DNA of 26,885 nucleotides from an uncultured Haemophilus sp. (GCF_905207935.1 NZ_CAJLNI010000010.1:1-26885); one strand, 5' to 3'; numbered from the stretch's first letter, positions 13,355 to 21,409 are shown. Translations and numbers: made by a program. The notes: generated from the letters alone by a model not told the origin.

Positions 13355-15022
13355 ATGGATTTTCTAATGAACCTAGGTGAAGGTAGCCAGTTTGCTATTC
13401 AGCTTGTTATTGTTCTTATCTGTTTGTTTTACGGGGCAAAAAAAGGTGGTATCGCACTGGGTATGCTTGGTGGGGTAGGCTTAATTGTTCTTGTTTTCGG
13501 CTTTGGTATTGAACCAGGTAAGCCAGCTATCGATGTAATGCTAACTATCCTTGCGGTGGTAGTGACATCGGCAACATTACAAGCCAGTGGTGGTTTAGAT
13601 GTCATGTTACAAATCGCGGAGAAAATGCTTCGTCGTAACCCGAAATATGTCAGTATTTTGGCGCCGTTTGTAACCTGTTTCTTAACCATTTTATGTGGTA
13701 CAGGTCACGTGGTTTATACCATGTTACCAATCATTTATGATATTGCGATCAAAAATGATATTCGTCCTGAACGTCCAATGGCGGCAAGTTCAATTGCCTC
13801 TCAAATGGGTATCATTGCGTCACCTGTTTCTGTGGCAGTAGTGACTTTAACCACATTCTTAGTGAATGCTAAAACACCATTAGCAGGTTTTGATGGTTAT
13901 TTAGATTTATTAAAAATTACCGTGCCTTCAACCCTTTGCGGTGTATTGGCTATCGGTATTTTCAGCTGGTTCCGCGGTAAAGATTTAGATAAAGACCCAG
14001 AATTCCAAGAGAAATTAAAAGATCCAGAATTCAAAAAATATGTTTATGGTGATAGCACATCATTATTAGATAAAAAATTACCACAATCTAGCTGGAATGC
14101 GATGTGGATCTTCTTTGGTGCAATTTTAGTGGTAGCGGTATTAGGTTACTTTAAAGATTTACGCCCAGCCTTTGAAAAATCAGCACCAGCTCAAGTAGTT
14201 GAAATTGTTTCTGCCGATAAAGCAGTGAAATCTTTCAATGTTAAAGACGGTAAAATTGTTGCATTAGCAAAAGATGGTACATTAGTGCTTGATGTTAAAG
14301 ACAGCAAAGCGAAAACACAAACAGCCTACAATAACGTTGCAATTTATAACGATAAAGGTGAAGTCGCTCAAACAATTACCGCTCAAGATAACAATGTTGT
14401 CATCACTGCGGGTGATAAAACTGAAACTATCGATAACGCTGCAATCGTATTAAAAGACACTGCGAAGAAAAAAGTGAATTTAAGTATGGTTCACGTTATT
14501 CAAATCTTCATGTTATTAGCGGGTGCATTAATCGTTATCTTTACGAAAACTGATGCGGGTAAAATCAGTAAAAATGAAATTTTCCGTTCAGGTATGATTG
14601 CGTTAGTGGCTGTATTCGGGATTTCTTGGATGGCAGAAACCATGTTTACCGTTCACACTCCAATGATGAAAGCAGCACTTGGTGATGTGGTAAAAGCACA
14701 TCCTTGGACTTACGCCGTGATGTTGTTATTAATTTCTAAATTCGTAAACTCACAAGCGGCAGCATTGGTTGCATTCGTTCCACTTGCTTTAGGTATTGGA
14801 GTTGACCCTGCGATTATCTTAGCCTTTGCTTCAGCTTGTTACGGTTACTACATTTTACCAACTTACCCAAGTGACCTTGCGGCAATCCAATTCGACCGTT
14901 CAGGCACAACCCACATTGGTAAGTTTGTAATTAACCACAGCTTTATTTTACCGGGCTTAATCGGTGTAATCACTTCATGTATCTTTGGTTACATTTTCAC
15001 AAGCTTGTTTGGTTATCTATAA
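13355..15022 (+). CDS. dcuB: DcuB-type anaerobic C4-dicarboxylate transporter with inserted hydrophilic domain
   Basis: DcuB proteins exchange fumarate for succinate across the inner membrane during fumarate respiration. The 555-residue protein matches E. coli DcuB closely through about residue 273 (LICLFYGAKKGGIALG, LQASGGLDVMLQIAEK, FVTC.LTILCGTGHVVYT, SWFRGKDLDKD) and again from about 375 to the end (IQIFMLL, SKFVNSQAAAL, CYGYYILPTYPSDLAAIQFDRSGTTHIG). Between lie about 100 extra hydrophilic residues (about 274-374), so it is about 110 longer than the usual ~446. A ribosome site GGAG lies seven bases before the ATG. It follows acpP, an order I recall from H. influenzae (HI0153-HI0154). Confidence 0.93.
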   Translation: MDFLMNLGEGSQFAIQLVIVLICLFYGAKKGGIALGMLGGVGLIVLVFGFGIEPGKPAIDVMLTILAVVVTSATLQASGGLDVMLQIAEKMLRRNPKYVSILAPFVTCFLTILCGTGHVVYTMLPIIYDIAIKNDIRPERPMAASSIASQMGIIASPVSVAVVTLTTFLVNAKTPLAGFDGYLDLLKITVPSTLCGVLAIGIFSWFRGKDLDKDPEFQEKLKDPEFKKYVYGDSTSLLDKKLPQSSWNAMWIFFGAILVVAVLGYFKDLRPAFEKSAPAQVVEIVSADKAVKSFNVKDGKIVALAKDGTLVLDVKDSKAKTQTAYNNVAIYNDKGEVAQTITAQDNNVVITAGDKTETIDNAAIVLKDTAKKKVNLSMVHVIQIFMLLAGALIVIFTKTDAGKISKNEIFRSGMIALVAVFGISWMAETMFTVHTPMMKAALGDVVKAHPWTYAVMLLLISKFVNSQAAALVAFVPLALGIGVDPAIILAFASACYGYYILPTYPSDLAAIQFDRSGTTHIGKFVINHSFILPGLIGVITSCIFGYIFTSLFGYL

Positions 15023-15039
15023 TAACTAACAGATAAAAG

Positions 15040-15069
15040 AAAAGGCTATTCGTTTGAATAGCCTTTTTT
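15040..15069 (+). terminator. Intrinsic terminator of dcuB
   Basis: AAAAGGCTATTC (15040-15051) pairs perfectly with GAATAGCCTTTT (15056-15067) around the tetraloop GTTT, and a T run follows. It lies 17 bases after the dcuB stop. Confidence 0.92.
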
Positions 15070-15075
15070 GTTTGT

Positions 15076-15163
15076 AAAGTGCGGTTAAATTTTAGGATGT
15101 TTTATCTCGATGCTCTATTTGACTTTATCATTCATTAAAATCCCTAAAAAACGACCGCACTTT
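15076..15163. repeat. Inverted pair of uptake signals, wide spacing
   Basis: AAAGTGCGGT (15076-15085) and ACCGCACTTT (15154-15163) are exact inverted copies 68 bases apart. Further inside, TTTTAGG (15090-15096) and CCTAAAA (15143-15149) also pair, so this is an extended imperfect inverted repeat. It sits between the dcuB terminator and the aroK promoter and has no gene within it. Confidence 0.6.
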
Positions 15164-15193
15164 GCGCTTCTTAAAATAAATTCCTGCTAAAGG

Positions 15194-15223
15194 TTGAAAC
15201 ATAGGGGGATTTATTGCGATAAT
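15194..15223 (+). promoter_or_regulatory. Promoter of aroK-aroB-dam
   Basis: TTGAAA (15194-15199), a 5/6 -35 match, is followed after 18 bases by GATAAT (15218-15223), a 5/6 -10 match. Transcription would start near 15230, giving a leader of about 100 bases before aroK. Confidence 0.45.
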
Positions 15224-15250
15224 CCTCATTATTTTTTGGGTGATCTTTCG

Positions 15251-15280
15251 GGCTACCATTTTTTCAGGTGGCCAGTTTTT
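15251..15280 (+). terminator. Terminator-like hairpin in the aroK leader
   Basis: GGCTACC (15251-15257) pairs with GGTGGCC (15267-15273), with one G-U pair and a 9-base loop; AG and then five T (15276-15280) follow. It lies after the predicted aroK promoter and 50 bases before the gene, so it could reduce readthrough into aroK-aroB-dam. I see no leader peptide before it. Confidence 0.4.
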
Positions 15281-15330
15281 ATTAGGAAAGATTAAATTGA
15301 ACATTATTTAAGTAAGTTAGAAGAATAACA

Positions 15331-15873
15331 ATGGCTGAAAAACGTAATATTTTTTTAGTAGGTCCAATGGGCGCAGGTAAAAGCACCATTGGCCGTCAGC
15401 TTGCGCAACAATTGAATATGGACTTTGTCGATTCAGATGCAGTAATTGAGGAACGTGCGGGAGCAGACATTAGCTGGATTTTTGATTTAGAAGGCGAAGA
15501 AGGTTTTCGTAAGCGTGAAGAGCGAATTATCAATGAATTAACCCAATTACAAGGCGTTGTGCTTTCCACTGGTGGGGGAGCAGTGATGTCAAAAGAGAAT
15601 CGTAATTATCTTTCTGCTCGTGGTATTGTGATTTATTTAGAAACCTCAGTAGATAAACAATATCAACGTACGCAACGTGATAAAAAACGTCCTTTATTAC
15701 AAGGAACGGATAACCCGCGCCAAGTGTTGGAAGACTTAGCCAAAGTACGCAATCCGTTATACGAAGAAATTGCAGATATTACTTTGCCAACAGATGAGCA
15801 AAATGCCAAAGTAATGGTTAATCAAATTGTTGATTTAATTGATAATCTAAACGGCTTAAACGGTTCACTCTAA
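15331..15873 (+). CDS. aroK: Shikimate kinase I
   Basis: AroK phosphorylates shikimate at O-3 with ATP in the chorismate pathway. The 180-residue protein has the P-loop GPMGAGKST (11-19), the substrate-binding VDSD (Asp34/Asp36), Arg60 in GFRKRE, the GGG motif (81-83) and the lid arginines in RDKKRPLL (Arg120). The ribosome site before the ATG is AGAAGAA. It precedes aroB by nine bases in the conserved aroK-aroB pair. Transcription probably begins at the promoter 15194-15223 and passes a hairpin. Confidence 0.97.
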   Translation: MAEKRNIFLVGPMGAGKSTIGRQLAQQLNMDFVDSDAVIEERAGADISWIFDLEGEEGFRKREERIINELTQLQGVVLSTGGGAVMSKENRNYLSARGIVIYLETSVDKQYQRTQRDKKRPLLQGTDNPRQVLEDLAKVRNPLYEEIADITLPTDEQNAKVMVNQIVDLIDNLNGLNGSL

Positions 15874-15882
15874 GGATTAAAA

Positions 15883-16971
15883 ATGTTGTGCGTAAATGTT
15901 GAATTAAAAGAACGTCGTTATCCTATTTATATTGGCGAAGGGTTACTTAAAGATGAAACCTGTTATCCGCTGAAGAAAGGGGATAAAGTGATGATTGTGA
16001 CTAATCCAACCGTCGCACAATATTATCTTGAGCCCGTTACAGAAACGTTAGAAAAAATAGGTTGTCAGGTTGAATCGGTATTATTGCCTGATGGCGAAAA
16101 ATATAAAACGCTCGAGTCTTTAAACCTCATTTTTACCGCACTTTTAAAGCATAATCATGGGCGAGATACCACGATTGTTGCATTAGGTGGTGGCGTGATT
16201 GGTGATGTAGCAGGTTTTGCTGCAGCAAGTTATCAGCGTGGTGTGCGTTTTATTCAAATTCCTACCACATTATTAGCCCAAGTGGATTCTTCTGTTGGTG
16301 GCAAAACAGCCGTTAATCATGAATTGGGCAAAAATATGATTGGGGCGTTTTATCAACCTTCTACGGTGATCATTGACACCCTTACACTCAATACCTTGCC
16401 AAAACGTGAAGTGAATGCGGGACTTGCGGAAGTCATTAAATATGGGGCGATTTTAGATTATGCCTTTTTTGAATGGCTTGAAGCACATATCGATGAATTA
16501 GTTGCGTTAAATCAACATTCATTACAGCATTGCATTGCACGTTGTTGCCAAATTAAAGCGGATGTTGTTGCGCGTGATGAAACCGAAAAAGGTGATCGAG
16601 CATTACTAAATCTCGGTCATACTTTTGGACATGCGATCGAAACACATTTAGGCTATGGGAACTGGTTACATGGTGAAGCTGTTGCAGCTGGAACTATGAT
16701 GGCCGCTGTGTTATCTGAACAATTAGGCGATCTTTCTTTTGAAGATGTTGCACGTTTAGAAAAACTTTTAGCGCGTGCTAATTTGCCGACTGTTTCGCCT
16801 GATACCATGCAGCCAGACGATTATTTACCGCACATGATGCGTGATAAAAAAGTGTTGGCAGGCAAGTTGCGTCTTGTGTTGCTAAAAGCGCTTGGTCAAG
16901 CCCACGTGGCGACTGATACTGACAAATCTCTTGTGCTAAACGCGATTGAGCGTTGCACACAACATGACTAA
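15883..16971 (+). CDS. aroB: 3-dehydroquinate synthase
   Basis: AroB turns DAHP into 3-dehydroquinate, the second chorismate-pathway step, using NAD and a divalent metal. The 362-residue protein shows DGEKYKTLE, the NAD site ALGGGVIGDVAGFAAA, TTLLAQVDSSVGGKTAVNH, and the metal ligands in GLAEVIKYG, NLGHTFGHAIE and WLHGEAVAAG. Length fits the family. It lies between aroK and dam, as in many gamma-proteobacteria. One uptake signal is internal (16135-16143). Confidence 0.97.
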   Translation: MLCVNVELKERRYPIYIGEGLLKDETCYPLKKGDKVMIVTNPTVAQYYLEPVTETLEKIGCQVESVLLPDGEKYKTLESLNLIFTALLKHNHGRDTTIVALGGGVIGDVAGFAAASYQRGVRFIQIPTTLLAQVDSSVGGKTAVNHELGKNMIGAFYQPSTVIIDTLTLNTLPKREVNAGLAEVIKYGAILDYAFFEWLEAHIDELVALNQHSLQHCIARCCQIKADVVARDETEKGDRALLNLGHTFGHAIETHLGYGNWLHGEAVAAGTMMAAVLSEQLGDLSFEDVARLEKLLARANLPTVSPDTMQPDDYLPHMMRDKKVLAGKLRLVLLKALGQAHVATDTDKSLVLNAIERCTQHD

Positions 16972-16985
16972 CTGTCATTGCTCTC

Positions 16986-17840
16986 ATGTTGCGTCCGAAA
17001 AATAACAAAACGAAACCTCGAATTAAACACCGCCCGTTTTTAAAATGGGCGGGCGGTAAATTTCGTTTAACGGACGATCTCAATCGTGTCTTTCCAAAAA
17101 GAAAACAATGCTTAATCGAGCCTTTTGTGGGGGCGGGTGCTGTTTTTTTGAATTCCCATTTTGAACGTTATATTTTGGCGGATATTAATCCTGATTTAAT
17201 TAACTTGTTTAATATCGTCAAAGAAAATGTAGATGCCTATATTGAGGCTTGTAAGCCAATTTTCTTCGCTGAGAATGCGAATACAGCCGACTATTATTAC
17301 GCACAGCGAGATGCCTTTAATCAATCAACCGATCCTTTCGTGCGTTCGGTGTTGTTCCTTTATTTGAACCGTTTTGGGTTTAACGGCTTGTGCCGTTATA
17401 ACAGTAAAAATGAGTTCAATGTGCCCTTTGGCGCTTATAAAACTCATTATTTCCCAGAAGATGAATTACGCTATTTCGCCCATAAAGCGCAAAGTGCGGT
17501 CTTTTTATGTGCCGATTTTCAACAAACGTTTGAATTAGCGGATAAACACAGCGTGATCTATTGTGATCCGCCTTATGCACCGCTTGCGCAAGATACCAAT
17601 TTTACTGGATATGCAGGGAATGCTTTTGGACTTGAACATCAAAAGAATTTAGCAGAATGCGCCAAAAAAGCACAAAAAGAAAAGCAAATTTCTGTTGTGA
17701 TTTCTAACCACGATACGAAATTTACGCGTGAGATTTATAAAGGGGCAAAATTTAAACGCGTTAAAGTACAGCGCTCGATCAGTCAATCTTCAGAAAAACG
17801 AGTTAAAGTAAAAGAATTAATCGCCATCTTTAAAGGTTAG
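16986..17840 (+). CDS. dam: DNA adenine methyltransferase (GATC)
   Basis: Dam methylates adenine N6 in GATC after replication, guiding mismatch repair and replication timing. The 284-residue alpha-type methyltransferase has the N-terminal FLKWAGGKFRL, the SAM-binding EPFVGAGAVF (45-54) and the catalytic DPPY (194-197). The N-terminus has about ten extra basic residues before FLKWAGGK. No strong ribosome site precedes the ATG, which lies 14 bases after the aroB stop, suggesting coupled translation. An uptake signal (17492-17500) is in the gene. The last bases nearly touch the convergent DUF721 gene, leaving one base between the stops. Confidence 0.96.
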   Translation: MLRPKNNKTKPRIKHRPFLKWAGGKFRLTDDLNRVFPKRKQCLIEPFVGAGAVFLNSHFERYILADINPDLINLFNIVKENVDAYIEACKPIFFAENANTADYYYAQRDAFNQSTDPFVRSVLFLYLNRFGFNGLCRYNSKNEFNVPFGAYKTHYFPEDELRYFAHKAQSAVFLCADFQQTFELADKHSVIYCDPPYAPLAQDTNFTGYAGNAFGLEHQKNLAECAKKAQKEKQISVVISNHDTKFTREIYKGAKFKRVKVQRSISQSSEKRVKVKELIAIFKG

Positions 17841-17841
17841 C

Positions 17842-18162
17842 TTAGCAGGTTAATTCAGGATTAATTTTAATCTCAAAGCCTTTTACTTCGGGATAGGTAG
17901 GTTGAATTGCCGCGAGTAATTCGCTTTGGCGAAATAAAATCCCTTGGCGAACGACCGCACTTTTGACTTCGATAAAGAGTTTCCCATCCGTAATGGCACC
18001 TAAACGAAAAAGCCCTTTGAATTCTTGTGGGAAAAGGCGACTAATGTTTTGGTTCAGTTCATTCAATATTAACCCTTTCTGCATGATTTTGGCAAATTGT
18101 GATCCTTCTAGCACATCAATAATATTCATGGCTTTTTGATAACGCTCATGCTTGTTTTCCAC
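17842..18162 (-). CDS. DUF721/DciA-like small protein
   Basis: The 106-residue protein fits the DUF721 (DciA) family: an N-terminal helical part and the C-terminal pattern GKLFIEVKSAVVRQGILFRQSELLAAIQ. DciA proteins load the replicative helicase DnaB in bacteria lacking DnaC/DnaI, and family members often lie just upstream of secM-secA, as here. The usual tryptophan in this strand-helix region appears replaced by VVRQG. The longest frame starts with GTG at 18160-18162, with a GGGG stretch upstream; an ATG at 18127-18129 would give 95 residues. An uptake signal is internal (17954-17962). Family assignment is by pattern only, so the helicase-loader role is an inference. Confidence 0.7.
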   Translation of the reverse strand: MENKHERYQKAMNIIDVLEGSQFAKIMQKGLILNELNQNISRLFPQEFKGLFRLGAITDGKLFIEVKSAVVRQGILFRQSELLAAIQPTYPEVKGFEIKINPELTC

Positions 18163-18177
18163 AAAAATACCCCAATA

Positions 18178-18206
18178 ATGACTTTACGTTGAATTTCCGA
18201 TACAAT
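18178..18206 (+). promoter_or_regulatory. Promoter of secM-secA
   Basis: ATGACT (18178-18183, 4/6) is followed after 17 bases by TACAAT (18201-18206, 5/6), 29 bases before the secM ATG. The DUF721 gene diverges from the same 72-base region. Confidence 0.45.
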
Positions 18207-18234
18207 ACACACAAATTTTGTCAGAGACAATAAG

Positions 18235-18552
18235 ATGATGAAATCAAACAAAGGTAAAACAAATTTCTGGTCGCAGTTGCTGTTAAGCATGATTGCGATT
18301 TTTGCTTTACCTGTCGCTCAGGGATTAGAAGCACCGCCTTCATCAAATATGAGTGGCGAAAATTACCAAACATCATCTGAACAATATATGTTGATTGCAG
18401 TGCGTGAAATTCGTCAAGCATTGCAGGTTCAACCTCAGCCAACAAATCACAAAACCCATTCCAATCAAAAACACGAAAAAATTCAACCGCACTTTATTGC
18501 GGCAGAATTTCCTGTTTTTGCCCCTATTCGTGCCGGCCCAGCCATCATTTAA
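18235..18552 (+). CDS. secM: SecM-like secretion monitor with diverged arrest end
   Basis: The 105-residue protein lies directly before secA and has a secretion signal (basic start, hydrophobic LLLSMIAIFALPVA, likely cleavage near AQG at 28-30). It ends in FPVFAPIRAGP (92-102) plus AII and the stop. E. coli SecM stalls the ribosome with an FxxxxWIxxxxGIRAGP motif; here the IRAGP core is kept, but the upstream Trp-Ile and Gly are replaced. SecM translation arrest raises secA expression when export is poor. The start could be either of two adjacent ATGs (18235 or 18238). An uptake signal is internal (18486-18494). Function is inferred from position, signal peptide and IRAGP. Confidence 0.85.
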   Translation: MMKSNKGKTNFWSQLLLSMIAIFALPVAQGLEAPPSSNMSGENYQTSSEQYMLIAVREIRQALQVQPQPTNHKTHSNQKHEKIQPHFIAAEFPVFAPIRAGPAII

Positions 18553-18553
18553 T

Positions 18554-18623
18554 TTTCTTTTATCTTTAAACGAACCGATTTTTTAATCGGATGATCCTTT
18601 TTATTTTTTATTTGAAAGAGAAA
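18554..18623 (+). promoter_or_regulatory. Predicted mRNA helix covering the secA ribosome binding site
   Basis: UUUCUUUU (18554-18561), starting two bases after the secM stop, can pair with AAGAGAAA (18616-18623, one G-U pair), which holds the secA ribosome site. Between them sits a hairpin CCGATT (18575-18580) with AATCGG (18585-18590). A ribosome stalled with SecM Pro102 (18538-18540) in its active site would reach about 18553-18555 and so meet the start of the outer helix. Confidence 0.45.
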
Positions 18624-18625
18624 TT

Positions 18626-21322
18626 ATGAGTTTTTTAACAAAAATTTTTGGCAGCCGTAACGAACGTATTTTACGCAGATTAAGAAAACAAGTTGCGAAA
18701 ATCAACAAAATGGAGCCAGCTTTTGAAGCATTAAGTGATGATGAATTAAGAGCAAAAACTGACGAGTTCCGTAGCCGTTTAGCTAACGGTGAAACCTTAC
18801 AACAAATTTTACCAGAAGCATTTGCTACCGTGCGTGAAGCGGGTAAACGTGTACTTGGTATGCGCCATTTCGATGTGCAATTAATCGGTGGTATGGTGCT
18901 AACAAACCGTTGTATCGCAGAGATGCGTACGGGGGAAGGTAAAACCTTAACCGCAACCTTGCCTTGTTATTTAATGGCATTGGAAGGTAAAGGCGTACAT
19001 GTTGTGACTGTGAATGATTACTTAGCACGTCGTGACGCGGATACCAACCGTCCGTTATTTGAATTCTTAGGTATGACTGTTGGGGTGAATATCCCTGGTT
19101 TACCGCCTGAAGCAAAACGTGAAGCTTATGCGGCCGATATTACATATGCGACAAACAGCGAATTAGGTTTCGATTACCTTCGTGATAACTTAGCGCATTC
19201 TAAAGAAGAGCGTTTCCAACGTCATTTAGGCTATGCCTTAGTGGATGAGGTGGACTCAATCTTAATCGATGAAGCACGTACGCCGTTGATTATTTCAGGT
19301 CAAGCGGAAGACAGTTCAGAGCTTTATATTGCGGTAAATAAATTAATTCCGAATTTAGTTAAGCAAGAAAAAGAAGACACCGAAGAATATACCGGTGAAG
19401 GCGATTACACCTTAGATCTTAAAACCAAACAGGCGTATTTGACTGAGCGTGGTCAAGAAAAAGTAGAGAATTGGTTAATCGAACAAGGTTTAATGCCTGA
19501 AGGTGATTCACTTTATTCACCTGCGCGTATTGTATTGTTACACCATGTTATGGCGGCATTGCGTGCAAACACCTTATTTGAGCGCGATGTAGACTATATC
19601 GTGAAAGATGGCGAGATCGTGATCGTGGATGAACACACTGGTCGTACTATGGCGGGTCGTCGTTGGTCTGATGGTTTACACCAAGCGATCGAAGCGAAAG
19701 AAGGGGTAGAAATTAAGAGCGAAAACCAAACTGTTGCTTCTATTTCTTACCAGAACTACTTCCGTCTTTATGACAAATTAGCGGGTATGACAGGTACAGC
19801 AGATACCGAAGCCTTTGAATTCCAACAAATTTATGGTTTGGAAACTGTCGTCATCCCAACAAACCGCCCAATGATTCGTGATGACCGTACGGACGTCATG
19901 TTTGAGAATGAAGAATACAAATTCAATGCGATTATTGAAGATATCAAAGACTGCGTCGCTCGTAATCAACCGGTTCTTGTGGGTACCGTATCAGTTGAAA
20001 AATCAGAAATGCTTTCTCAAGCGTTAGATAAAGCGGGCATCAAACACAATGTGTTGAATGCAAAATTCCACGCACAAGAAGCGGAAATCGTTGCTGAAGC
20101 GGGGGCACCAGGTGCAGTAACCATTGCAACCAATATGGCTGGTCGTGGTACCGATATTATCCTAGGTGGCAACTGGAAAGCTCAAGTAGCAAAATTGGAT
20201 AATCCAACACCAGAGCAAATTGAAGCAATCAAAGCTGAATGGGAGAAAAATCACGAGATCGTGATGCAAGCCGGTGGTTTACATATTATCGGGACAGAGC
20301 GTCATGAATCCCGTCGTATTGATAACCAGTTGCGTGGTCGTTCTGGTCGTCAAGGTGACCCAGGTTCTTCACGCTTCTACCTTTCTTTAGATGATGGCTT
20401 AATGCGTATTTATCTGAATGAAGGTAAATTAAATATGATGCGTAAAGCCTTTACTCAACCAGGCGAAGCGATGGAGTCTAAGCTTCTTGCTAAGGTGATC
20501 GCATCAGCACAAGCGAAAGTAGAAGCGTTCCACTTTGATGGTCGTAAAAATTTGCTTGAATATGATGATGTAGCGAACGACCAACGTCATGCGATTTACG
20601 AACAACGTAATTACTTGCTCGATAATGATGACATTTCAGAGACTATCAAAGCAATTCGCAGAGATGTATTTAACGATGTGATTGACCAATATATTCCACC
20701 ACAATCGTTGGAAGAACAATGGGATATTAAAGGCTTAGAAGAGCGTTTAGCGCAAGAGTTTGGCCTTGAGTTACCAATTGAACATTGGTTAGAAGAAAAT
20801 AATAATCTTCACGAAGAAAACTTGCGTGAGCGTATTATTCAAGAAGCGGAAGATGAATACAAAGCGAAAGAAGCGCTTGCGGGTGAAGAAACCATGCGTC
20901 ATTTCGAAAAAGGCGTGATGTTACAAACCCTTGATGAGCTTTGGAAAGAGCACTTGGCTGCAATGGATTATTTACGTCAAGGTATCCATTTACGTGGTTA
21001 TGCGCAAAAAGATCCAAAACAAGAGTACAAAAAAGAATCTTTCCGTATGTTTACTGAAATGTTGGATTCTTTAAAACATCATGTGATTACGACACTTACT
21101 CGAGTGAAAGTCCGTACACAGGAAGAGATTGAAGAAGCGGAACGTGCACGTCAGGAAATGGCTGAACGTGAAGCATTAACACATCAAGCTGTAGATGAAA
21201 ATACAGAGCAAGCTCAAAGCGAGGACTATTCTGATCGTCATATTGGGCGTAATGAGCCTTGTCCTTGTGGGTCAGGTAAAAAATACAAGCATTGTCACGG
21301 CAGTAAAGCCCGATATGCTTAG
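18626..21322 (+). CDS. secA: Preprotein translocase ATPase
   Basis: SecA drives unfolded preproteins through SecYEG using ATP. The 898-residue protein matches the ~901 of E. coli, with Walker A MRTGEGKT (100-107), DEVDSILIDEAR (207-218), MTGTADTEAFEF, TNMAGRGTDIILGG, and the helicase motif GRSGRQGDPG. The C-terminal zinc module, Cys879, Cys881, Cys890 and His891 (CPCGSGKKYKHCHG), which binds SecB, is intact. It follows secM by 73 bases, with a ribosome site predicted to be covered by an RNA helix. No canonical uptake signal occurs in its 2.7 kb. Confidence 0.98.
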   Translation: MSFLTKIFGSRNERILRRLRKQVAKINKMEPAFEALSDDELRAKTDEFRSRLANGETLQQILPEAFATVREAGKRVLGMRHFDVQLIGGMVLTNRCIAEMRTGEGKTLTATLPCYLMALEGKGVHVVTVNDYLARRDADTNRPLFEFLGMTVGVNIPGLPPEAKREAYAADITYATNSELGFDYLRDNLAHSKEERFQRHLGYALVDEVDSILIDEARTPLIISGQAEDSSELYIAVNKLIPNLVKQEKEDTEEYTGEGDYTLDLKTKQAYLTERGQEKVENWLIEQGLMPEGDSLYSPARIVLLHHVMAALRANTLFERDVDYIVKDGEIVIVDEHTGRTMAGRRWSDGLHQAIEAKEGVEIKSENQTVASISYQNYFRLYDKLAGMTGTADTEAFEFQQIYGLETVVIPTNRPMIRDDRTDVMFENEEYKFNAIIEDIKDCVARNQPVLVGTVSVEKSEMLSQALDKAGIKHNVLNAKFHAQEAEIVAEAGAPGAVTIATNMAGRGTDIILGGNWKAQVAKLDNPTPEQIEAIKAEWEKNHEIVMQAGGLHIIGTERHESRRIDNQLRGRSGRQGDPGSSRFYLSLDDGLMRIYLNEGKLNMMRKAFTQPGEAMESKLLAKVIASAQAKVEAFHFDGRKNLLEYDDVANDQRHAIYEQRNYLLDNDDISETIKAIRRDVFNDVIDQYIPPQSLEEQWDIKGLEERLAQEFGLELPIEHWLEENNNLHEENLRERIIQEAEDEYKAKEALAGEETMRHFEKGVMLQTLDELWKEHLAAMDYLRQGIHLRGYAQKDPKQEYKKESFRMFTEMLDSLKHHVITTLTRVKVRTQEEIEEAERARQEMAEREALTHQAVDENTEQAQSEDYSDRHIGRNEPCPCGSGKKYKHCHGSKARYA

Positions 21323-21329
21323 TTAAGGA

Positions 21330-21385
21330 AAAGAGCGGTTAAATTTTTGCGTGTTTTAAAACACCGCTAAAAATGACCGCTCTTT
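21330..21385. terminator. Long composite hairpin between secA and mutT, with variant uptake-signal arms
   Basis: Outer arms AAAGAGCGGT (21330-21339) and ACCGCTCTTT (21376-21385) are exact inverted copies of a one-base variant of the uptake signal. Inside is the perfect palindrome GTGTTTTAAAACAC (21351-21364), flanked by GCG/CGC and TTTTT/AAAAA that pair with single-base bulges. The whole folds into one long stem with T-rich DNA after it, likely a partial terminator between secA and mutT. Confidence 0.55.
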
Positions 21386-21409
21386 CTACTTTTGAGATAA
21401 GGAAAAACG

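Noticed and set aside
16778..17083. Minus-strand open frame over the aroB end and dam start
   Set aside because: It is antisense to both genes and shows no family motif or ribosome site.
18395..18586. Second plus-strand frame overlapping secM
   Set aside because: It overlaps secM in another frame, starts inside it and lacks a ribosome site. secM carries the signal peptide and IRAGP end, so it is the real gene.
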